This document shows, piece after piece, positions 1-4,820 of a stretch of DNA of 10,514 bases (position 1 is its first letter; each line of letters begins with the position of its first letter). Source of the stretch: Alphaproteobacteria bacterium (lineage in GTDB: Bacteria; Pseudomonadota; Alphaproteobacteria; Elsterales; Elsteraceae); assembly GCA_013297545.1 (NCBI GenBank), contig JAAFHH010000075.1, positions 1 to 10,514 of the forward strand. Reading direction: 5' to 3'. The position numbers were made by a program, and so were the translations under genes. The notes beneath the pieces are model-generated. The model did not search any database and had not been told where the DNA came from. It saw nothing but the letters and a program-made list of their open reading frames with translations.

Positions 1-1
1 G

Positions 2-124
2 ACCAACGATGCCCTCGATCCGGTTGGCAAAATCCCCGGCTTCAAACTGTGTGCCGTGCAGCTGATTCGCGCAGATTCCCTGGCCACCGCCGGAGCGTCA
101 CAGACATTTGCGCTTTCAGATTGA
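2..124 (+). CDS. 3' end of an unidentified protein (partial)
   Basis: The frame beginning at base 2 is open from the window edge to a TGA at 122-124 and gives 40 residues, including GKIPGFKLCAVQLIRAD and ending TFALSD. Most codons end in G or C, as in the genes downstream, and the composition looks like a folded protein. The overlapping frame at 49-276 gives arginine-rich, low-quality peptide instead. I do not recognise the family and no catalytic motif is visible. The gene starts outside the window. It is followed by 315 non-coding bases, so it is probably not in the same transcription unit as the operon at 440. That it is coding is likely but not certain from so short a piece. Confidence 0.5.
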   Translation, partial: TNDALDPVGKIPGFKLCAVQLIRADSLATAGASQTFALSD

Positions 125-129
125 AGCGC
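110..129 (+). terminator. Weak hairpin straddling the stop codon of the first gene
   Basis: GCGCTT at 110-115 pairs with AAGCGC at 124-129 around an 8-base loop that contains most of the TGA stop. Beyond a T/C mismatch, TT at 107-108 can pair with AA at 131-132. No T-tract follows directly; the nearest is five Ts at 159-163. It is therefore not a classical intrinsic terminator. It may be a processing or termination hairpin, or chance. Confidence 0.22.
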
Positions 130-178
130 CAAGCATATGAACGCGCGATAGGACTGACTTTTTCTGGCCAGCCCAAGC

Positions 179-207
179 TTGACAAACCCGCAGCAACCCT
201 CATGTCT
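179..207 (+). promoter_or_regulatory. Candidate promoter with a good -35 and a poor -10
   Basis: TTGACA at 179-184 matches the sigma-70 -35 consensus perfectly. At the standard 17-base spacing the -10 position reads ATGTCT at 202-207, a poor match. The better -10-like hexamer, TACAAT at 269-274, has no -35 at 16-18 bases. If this is the promoter, the leader would be about 225 bases long. It is the best sigma-70-like element visible before the operon, but the evidence is weak. Confidence 0.22.
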
Positions 208-373
208 GACGAGACTGTGGTCGCCGGTCGTGACGCAATGTGGCGGCACGGTTACGGACTAAAGACCGTACAATGAAATCGGGGTGATACGGCGTTCGAT
301 GGCTGGCTTTGCCCGGCAATCCTCGTGTATTGAGCGCCGAGCACAACGACCGCGACTGCACCTGTCAGGCGCC

Positions 374-387
374 GATACCCGATACCC
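374..387 (+). repeat. Tandem heptamer GATACCC x2
   Basis: GATACCC occurs at 374-380 and again at 381-387, and a related TGTACCC follows at 392-398, running into the inverted repeat. The cluster sits 50-65 bases before the start codon of the PlcP-like gene. It could be a binding site for a regulator or simple chance duplication; no known regulator consensus is matched. Confidence 0.4.
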
Positions 388-397
388 AGACTGTACC

Positions 398-414
398 CGG
401 TGGTCGCACCACCG
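398..414. promoter_or_regulatory. Perfect 7-bp inverted repeat, possible operator or leader hairpin
   Basis: CGGTGGT at 398-404 and ACCACCG at 408-414 are exact reverse complements around the triplet CGC. The element ends 13 bases before the Shine-Dalgarno and 25 bases before the start codon at 440. As RNA it would be a short stable hairpin; as DNA it would be a dyad suitable for a dimeric regulator. No T-tract follows, so it is not a terminator. Confidence 0.4.
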
Positions 415-427
415 ACGAGACCAGCGC

Positions 428-432
428 GGAGG
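428..432 (+). promoter_or_regulatory. Shine-Dalgarno that fixes the start at 440
   Basis: GGAGG at 428-432 lies 7 bases before the ATG at 440. The frame is open further upstream, to about 284, but this site and the onset of family-like sequence both select 440 as the real start. Confidence 0.75.
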
Positions 433-439
433 CCCGGCA

Positions 440-1246
440 ATGGACATGGAAGTCCCGATCGAGAAATACAAGACGATTTGGATTTCCGATATCCACCTCG
501 GCACCCGCGGCTGTTCAGCCGAAGCCCTGTTGGATTTTTTGAAGTTCACGGAGAGCGACAAGCTCTACCTCGTCGGTGACATCATCGATGGCTGGCGATT
601 GAAGAAAACCTGGTACTGGCCCCAGGCGCACAACGACATTGTCCAGAAGGTGCTGCGCAAGGCGCGCAAAGGCACCGAAGTGATCTACGTCTGCGGCAAT
701 CACGATGAAGTGCTGCGCCAATTCCTTGGCCTGCAGTTCGGCCCGATCCCAATCGTCGACGACGACATCCACGAGACCGCTGATGGCAAGCGCCTGCTGG
801 TGATCCACGGCGACCAGTTCGATGGTGTCGTGCGCTACGCCCGCTGGCTCGCGGTGCTGGGCGACGTGGCGTATGACGGGATGATCTGGGTCAACCGCTG
901 GTTCAACAGCATTCGCCGCCGGCTTGGCTTCGACTACTGGTCGCTGTCCGCGTACTTGAAGGCGAAGGTGAAAAACGCTGTTTCCTACATCTCCAGCTTT
1001 GAAGAAGCCGTCGCCCAGGCCGCCGCCGATCGCGGGGTCGATGGTGTCGTGTGCGGCCATATTCACAAGGCGGAGTTGCGCCAGATCGGCGGCATCCTAT
1101 ATGCGAATGATGGCGACTGGGTCGAAAGCTGCACCGCGCTGGTGGAGCACATGGACGGACGCTTGGAGATCATCGATTGGGCGGACCGTCGACAGCTGAA
1201 CGCATGGACCATGTCACCCCGGGAGCCAGCACTGGCGCCGACATGA
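440..1246 (+). CDS. plcP: PlcP-like metallophosphoesterase (often annotated UDP-2,3-diacylglucosamine diphosphatase)
   Basis: A 268-residue calcineurin-type, dinuclear-metal phosphoesterase. All family motifs are present: SDIHLG (16-21), GDIIDGW (46-52), GNHDE (86-90), IHGD (122-125) and GHIH (206-209), with GDWVESC near residues 225-231. It has no signal peptide and no clear membrane helix. The motif context (WYWPQAHND, YWSLSAYLKAKVK, GDWVESCTALVEH) resembles the Sinorhizobium meliloti phospholipase C PlcP more than E. coli LpxH. PlcP hydrolyses phospholipids such as phosphatidylcholine to diacylglycerol during phosphate limitation. Automatic pipelines commonly name this family UDP-2,3-diacylglucosamine diphosphatase, so an LpxH/LpxI-like lipid A role is the alternative. 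The GT4 gene that follows, overlapping by ATGA, favours PlcP, because plcP and an agt glycosyltransferase are paired in other alphaproteobacteria. The start is set by GGAGG at 428-432. The metallophosphoesterase family is certain; the PlcP role is inferred. Confidence 0.9.
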   Translation: MDMEVPIEKYKTIWISDIHLGTRGCSAEALLDFLKFTESDKLYLVGDIIDGWRLKKTWYWPQAHNDIVQKVLRKARKGTEVIYVCGNHDEVLRQFLGLQFGPIPIVDDDIHETADGKRLLVIHGDQFDGVVRYARWLAVLGDVAYDGMIWVNRWFNSIRRRLGFDYWSLSAYLKAKVKNAVSYISSFEEAVAQAAADRGVDGVVCGHIHKAELRQIGGILYANDGDWVESCTALVEHMDGRLEIIDWADRRQLNAWTMSPREPALAPT

Positions 1247-2274
1247 CGCGGATCGCGATCGTCACCGACGCCTGGCATCCGCAGGTCAACGGCGTCGTCC
1301 GCACCATGGAACGCACGCGCGACGTGCTGGTGGCTTCCGGCCACGAGGTGGAGGTGATCGGGCCGGATCGCTTCCGCTCGATCCCCTGCCCGAGCTATCC
1401 GGAAATCCGTTTGGCGGTACTGCCGGGCCGCAAGCTCGCCAAGCTGCTCGATGAATTCCAACCCCATTCGATCCACATCACGACCGAAGGGCCGCTCGGC
1501 TATGCCGCACGGCGCTACTGCGTGAAGCGCGGCTTGCCGTTCACCACCTGCTATCACACGCGGTTCCCCGAATACATTCGCGCCCGCGCGCGCATCCCGG
1601 TCTCGCTCAGCTACGCGGCGCTCAGGCGCTTCCACGCCAAGGCCGACCGCGTGATGGTCGCCACCCCCTCGATCGAAGCGGAACTGCGGGCACGCGGCTT
1701 CACCAACATCGCGCGCTGGACGCGCGGCGTGGACACCAGCTTGTTCCGGCCGCGAAACGATCTGCCCGAAGAGCTGGCCGACATCAAAGGGCCGATCTGG
1801 CTCTATGTCGGCCGGGTCGCGGTGGAAAAGAACATCGAAGCGTTCTTGGCACTCGACCTTGAAGGCACCAAGATCGTCGTGGGCGATGGCCCGCAGCGCG
1901 AAGAATTGAGCCTGAAACACCCGGACGTCCGCTTCCTCGGCGCGCGCTACGGCGAAGACCTGGCGCGCTGCTTTGCGGCTGGCGACGTCTTCGTGTTCCC
2001 CTCGCGCACCGATACCTTTGGCTTGGTGATTCTGGAGGCACTCGCCTCCGGCGTGCCGGTCGCGGCTTATCCAGTGCCCGGCCCGATGGATGTGCTGGCC
2101 GACGCGCCCACCGCCCCGCCGGTGGGTGTGCTGCTGGAAGACCTGGCTGAAGCTGCCCGCCAGGCGCTCGGCATGGCCGGTGACCATTGCCGGGCGTTTG
2201 CCGAGCAGTTCTCCTGGGATGCCTCAACCCGGCAATTCTACGAGAATCTGGCACCCATCCCGCGCCCGGCGTAG
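1243..2274 (+). CDS. GT4-family glycosyltransferase, probably Agt-like diacylglycerol glycosyltransferase
   Basis: A 343-residue GT-B fold retaining glycosyltransferase. The N-terminal domain opens with TRIAIVTDAWHPQVNGV (residues 2-18), typical of the SqdX/PimB/MgtA-like branch. The C-terminal GT4 domain shows RGVDTSLF (161-168), YVGRVAVEKN (188-197), GDGP (214-217) and SRTDTFGLVILEALASG (254-270). The usual EX7E motif is DX7E here (D257 to E265), a common variant in this branch. No membrane helix is seen. The ATG overlaps the stop of the upstream gene (ATGA at 1243-1246), and the only purine-rich site, GGGAG at 1221-1225, is too far away. Translation is therefore probably coupled to the phosphoesterase. 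In relatives, Agt transfers glucose or glucuronate to diacylglycerol made by PlcP, which fits this pairing. Sugar donor and acceptor cannot be read from sequence, and a mannosyl- or sulfoquinovosyltransferase role remains possible. Confidence 0.88.
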   Translation: MTRIAIVTDAWHPQVNGVVRTMERTRDVLVASGHEVEVIGPDRFRSIPCPSYPEIRLAVLPGRKLAKLLDEFQPHSIHITTEGPLGYAARRYCVKRGLPFTTCYHTRFPEYIRARARIPVSLSYAALRRFHAKADRVMVATPSIEAELRARGFTNIARWTRGVDTSLFRPRNDLPEELADIKGPIWLYVGRVAVEKNIEAFLALDLEGTKIVVGDGPQREELSLKHPDVRFLGARYGEDLARCFAAGDVFVFPSRTDTFGLVILEALASGVPVAAYPVPGPMDVLADAPTAPPVGVLLEDLAEAARQALGMAGDHCRAFAEQFSWDASTRQFYENLAPIPRPA

Positions 2275-2278
2275 CCAG

Positions 2279-2305
2279 CGCGGGTGCTGCCGGTGTACAC
2301 CCGCG
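2279..2305 (+). other. 8-bp inverted repeat in the GT4-DUF374 gap
   Basis: CGCGGGTG at 2279-2286 is the exact reverse complement of CACCCGCG at 2298-2305, with an 11-base loop. It occupies nearly all of the only real gap in the operon (2275-2311) and ends 6 bases before the ATG at 2312. No T-tract follows. In mRNA it would cover the ribosome-binding region of the DUF374 gene, so it could dampen its translation or mark an mRNA processing point. In GC-rich DNA a chance hairpin is also possible. Confidence 0.4.
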
Positions 2306-2311
2306 GGTCTC

Positions 2312-2992
2312 ATGCGCTGGTCCAAACGGATTTTCGAAACCACGGCTGTTCAAGCCATCGCCGCTCGGTCTGCGGCCTGGTTGCTGCGCGCAATCATGGC
2401 CTCGATCCGCTGGCGGCGGGTCAATGATGGTGCGTTCAACACCCTGCTGGCGGATGGCACGCCGTTTTTGATCGTGTGTTGGCACGGCCGGCTGTTGCCG
2501 CTGCCGTTCTTGTGGCCAAAGGGCGTGCCAGTGACCGCGTTGATCTCCACCCACCGCGACGGCAGGCTGATCAGCCAGACGGTCTCCCACCTTGGCGTCG
2601 GCACGATCGCGGGCTCCACCACCCGCGGTGGGCGGGCGGCCCTGCTGCAGATCGTCAAAGAACTGCAAGCCGGCCGGCGCGTCGGCCTCACCCCCGATGG
2701 ACCGCAGGGGCCCCGCATGCGCGCCGCCCCAGGCACGGCGGCGGCCGCCCTGTTCGCCAAGGTGCCGGTGGTGCCCGTGGGCGCCGGCTGCACGCGCCGG
2801 CGCTATGTCGGCAGCTGGGACCGCATGTTGATCCCGCTGCCGTTCGGGCAGGGCGTGTTCGTCGTTGGCGACCCGATCCCGCCTGAGGGCACGGTCGAGA
2901 GCCTGACCGCCGAAATCGAAGCCGCCCTCAACCGCCTGACGGCGGAAGCGGACCGGCTGACCGGTCACCCACCGGTGGAGCCCGGCCCATGA
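2312..2992 (+). CDS. DUF374 lysophospholipid acyltransferase-family protein
   Basis: A 226-residue protein of the DUF374 branch of the PlsC/LPLAT acyltransferases, of usual length for that family. The visible motifs are CWHGRLLPLPF (56-66) with the candidate catalytic His58, HRDGRLI (81-87), GSTTRGG (101-107) and TPDGPQGPR (127-135), followed by PGTAAAALFAKVPVVPVG. The classical HX4D acid is not obvious after His58, as is usual in DUF374, where the DG and PDGP-GPR blocks are the conserved parts. A hydrophobic stretch near residues 20-32 suggests membrane association. The acyl acceptor is unknown. In many alphaproteobacteria this gene sits just before waaA and lpxK, suggesting an envelope-lipid role; here lpxK follows directly. 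No good Shine-Dalgarno precedes the ATG at 2312, and a hairpin occupies that site. The stop overlaps the lpxK start as ATGA (2989-2992). Confidence 0.88.
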   Translation: MRWSKRIFETTAVQAIAARSAAWLLRAIMASIRWRRVNDGAFNTLLADGTPFLIVCWHGRLLPLPFLWPKGVPVTALISTHRDGRLISQTVSHLGVGTIAGSTTRGGRAALLQIVKELQAGRRVGLTPDGPQGPRMRAAPGTAAAALFAKVPVVPVGAGCTRRRYVGSWDRMLIPLPFGQGVFVVGDPIPPEGTVESLTAEIEAALNRLTAEADRLTGHPPVEPGP

Positions 2993-3948
2993 AGCCGCCC
3001 GGCTTCTGGCAACGCGATGGGGTGGAGGCCAAGCTGCTCGCCCCGCTTGGCTTTGCGATCGCGGGTGCGGGCGCGCTGCAGCGCCGCTTGACCCAGCAGG
3101 TCCACGCCACCGTACCGGTGATCTGTGTCGGCAATCTGACCACCGGCGGCACGGGCAAAACCCCGACCGTGCTGGCACTGGGCACAATCGCAACCAGCCT
3201 CGGCCGCCGGGTCGCCTGCCTCAGCCGCGGCTATGGCGGCCGGCTTGCTGGTCCCGTGCTGGTCGACCCGGGCGTGCATCAAGCGATCGACGTCGGGGAT
3301 GAACCGCTGTTGCTGGCAGCCCAGCACCCAACCGTGGTCGCGCGCGACCGGGTGGTCGGCTGCGCGGTGGCGATCGATCAGGGGGCCGACCTGGTGCTGC
3401 TCGACGATGGCTTCCAGAACCCCCGGCTCGCCTACGACCGCGCGATCGTGGTGATCGATGGCGGTGCCGGCTTCGGCAACGGCCACCTGGTGCCGGCCGG
3501 CCCCTTGCGCGAGCCGGTCGCTGGCGGTCTCGCGCGGGCTGACGCCGTCATCTTGGTAGGGGCGGATCGCACTGGCGTCCTGCCGCTGCCGTTCCACGGC
3601 CCGGTGTTCCAGGCCGATCTGGAACCCGATCCGGCCGACTGGGCCGGCAAGCGCGTGATCGCCTTTGCCGGCATCGGCCGGCCGCAGAAGTTTTTCGATA
3701 CGCTCGACCGCCTCGCAGCGGTTACGGTTGCAGCCCATGGCTATGCTGATCACCACCGCTACACAGGCGCCGAACTCGACCGGCTTGCCCGCGACGCTGC
3801 TGACGCCGGGGCAACACTCGTGACCACGGCGAAAGACGCCGTGCGCTTGCCGCCCGCCTTTGCCGCCACCGTCGGTGTCGTGCGCGTACGGCTTGCGTTC
3901 GCGGACCCGGTGAGCGTCACCCAGTTCCTGGCGGAGGCGTGCTCGTGA
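2989..3948 (+). CDS. lpxK: Tetraacyldisaccharide 4'-kinase LpxK
   Basis: LpxK phosphorylates the 4' position of tetraacyldisaccharide-1-phosphate at the inner face of the inner membrane, making lipid IVA. The 319-residue protein has the characteristic N-terminal membrane-anchoring hydrophobic segment (about 16-30) and the Walker A block CVGNLTTGGTGKTP (46-59). It also has LSRGYGG (78-84), VGDEPLLLA (102-110), LLDDGFQNPRLAYD (137-150) and PAGPLREP (169-176), all family hallmarks. Near the C-terminus are the FAGIG block and the YADHHRYTGAEL and TTAKDAVRL segments, also typical. The start ATG at 2989 overlaps the DUF374 stop and has GGAG at 2977-2980 with 8-base spacing. The stop overlaps the GTG start of the next gene. 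All key regions are intact and the protein looks functional. It implies a lipid A-producing Gram-negative host. Confidence 0.97.
   Translation: MKPPGFWQRDGVEAKLLAPLGFAIAGAGALQRRLTQQVHATVPVICVGNLTTGGTGKTPTVLALGTIATSLGRRVACLSRGYGGRLAGPVLVDPGVHQAIDVGDEPLLLAAQHPTVVARDRVVGCAVAIDQGADLVLLDDGFQNPRLAYDRAIVVIDGGAGFGNGHLVPAGPLREPVAGGLARADAVILVGADRTGVLPLPFHGPVFQADLEPDPADWAGKRVIAFAGIGRPQKFFDTLDRLAAVTVAAHGYADHHRYTGAELDRLARDAADAGATLVTTAKDAVRLPPAFAATVGVVRVRLAFADPVSVTQFLAEACS
3933..3937 (+). promoter_or_regulatory. Shine-Dalgarno that selects the GTG at 3945
   Basis: GGAGG at 3933-3937 lies 1 base before the GTG at 3939 but 7 bases before the GTG at 3945. The latter spacing is normal and also gives the GTGA stop/start overlap with lpxK. 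The longer start at 3939 is therefore unlikely. Confidence 0.7.
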
Positions 3949-4817
3949 GCTGGCTCACCCGCGTGCGATGGATCATCGAGGCCATCCTGGTCTTCCCGAT
4001 CTACGCGATCTTTCGCGTGCTGCCGCTCGACGCGGCCTCCTTGGTCGGTGGGGCGATCTTTCGCACCATCGGCCCGCACTTGCCGGTCGCCCGGATCGGC
4101 CGCAACAACCTGCGCCGCGCCTTGCCCGAGCTGGACGAGGGCGAGCGCGAGATGATCTTGGAAGAGGTGTTCGATAACCTCGGCCGTACGGTCGCGGAAT
4201 ACCCGCACCTTGCCACCATCGCGCGCGAGCGGGTCGAACTCGAAGGCGGCGCGTTCCTCGACGGGCTGCGGGACGACAATTGGACCGGCCTGTGCGTCTC
4301 CGCCCACATCGCCAATTGGGAGGTGATGCCGCTGATCGCCGCCCAGCACCGCTTGAGCCTGGTGCGCATCTACCGCGCGATCAACAACCCCTACATCGAT
4401 GCGCTGGTGAAGTATTGCCGCGGCACCGGCCAAGGCAAGCTGCTGCCCAAGGGGCGGGAGGGCGCCCGCCAGGCCGTGGTCGCGATGGCGCGCGGCGAGC
4501 ATGTTGGCATGCTGCTCGATCAAAAGATGAACGACGGCATCGCCGTGCCGTTCTTCGGCCGCGATGCGATGACTGCACCGGCGCTGGCACAGCTGGCGCT
4601 GCGCTTCGAATGCCCGGTGCTGCCGGCACGGGTCGAACGGCTGGAGGGGGCACGCTTTCGCCTCACCGTCGGGCCGATCCTGGTACTGCCGAAAACCGGC
4701 GACCGCGAGGGCGATATCCGCGAGGGCACCGCGATCATCAACCGGATCATTGAGGGCTGGGTGCGCGAACAGCCAGGCCAGTGGCTGTGGCTGCACCGGC
4801 GCTGGCCGGACAGTTAG
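3945..4817 (+). CDS. LpxL/HtrB-family lipid A secondary acyltransferase
   Basis: A 290-residue member of the bacterial lipid A biosynthesis acyltransferase family, of usual length. An N-terminal hydrophobic segment (about residues 10-24) would anchor it in the inner membrane. The catalytic HX4E signature is HIANWE (His121, Glu126), following CVSA. Downstream, LLPKGREGAR (166-175), MLLDQKMNDGIAVPFFG (189-205) and the C-terminal QWLWLHRRW are typical of the family. The enzyme adds a secondary acyl chain to lipid A, usually after Kdo addition; which chain and which position cannot be told. I chose the GTG at 3945 because GGAGG at 3933-3937 sits 7 bases before it and because GTGA overlaps the lpxK stop. 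The GTG at 3939 would add two residues but leaves only 1 base of spacing. The adjacent lpxK supports a lipid A substrate. Confidence 0.92.
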   Translation: MSWLTRVRWIIEAILVFPIYAIFRVLPLDAASLVGGAIFRTIGPHLPVARIGRNNLRRALPELDEGEREMILEEVFDNLGRTVAEYPHLATIARERVELEGGAFLDGLRDDNWTGLCVSAHIANWEVMPLIAAQHRLSLVRIYRAINNPYIDALVKYCRGTGQGKLLPKGREGARQAVVAMARGEHVGMLLDQKMNDGIAVPFFGRDAMTAPALAQLALRFECPVLPARVERLEGARFRLTVGPILVLPKTGDREGDIREGTAIINRIIEGWVREQPGQWLWLHRRWPDS

Positions 4818-4820
4818 GCG

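Larger units (their letters stand above)
125..439. other. Intergenic region upstream of the lipid operon
   Basis: This 315-base stretch lies between the first partial gene and the PlcP-like gene. Frames through it give arginine-, serine- and histidine-rich peptides without recognisable features, so I call no gene here. It holds a TTGACA hexamer at 179-184, a TACAAT hexamer at 269-274 that has no partner -35 element, a T5 run at 159-163, two tandem copies of GATACCC at 374-387, a perfect inverted repeat at 398-414 and a Shine-Dalgarno at 428-432. The operon promoter must lie here or upstream of the window. I looked for two CTGTCA-type half sites 11 bases apart (a Pho box) and found only isolated halves, such as 362-368. 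Confidence 0.6.

Noticed and set aside
201..230. Possible Pho box upstream of the PlcP-like gene
   Set aside because: CTGACGA at 206-212 has no second CTGTCA-like half 11 bases on. The other half site, CTGTCAG at 362-368, is also unpaired.
49..276. Small plus-strand ORF of 75 codons
   Set aside because: It overlaps the better coding frame ending at 124, has no Shine-Dalgarno, and its peptide has no protein-like features.
300..313. Possible sigma-54 promoter (TGGC and TTGC)
   Set aside because: The GG-to-GC spacing is two bases too short for a -24/-12 element.
284..439. N-terminal extension of the PlcP-like protein
   Set aside because: The 52 extra residues are Arg/His/Ser-rich and unlike the family, and a proper Shine-Dalgarno sits before the ATG at 440.
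2969..2978. Palindrome CCACCGGTGG before lpxK
   Set aside because: It lies inside the DUF374 coding region and overlaps the lpxK Shine-Dalgarno. A 10-base palindrome without a loop is easily explained by chance in this composition.
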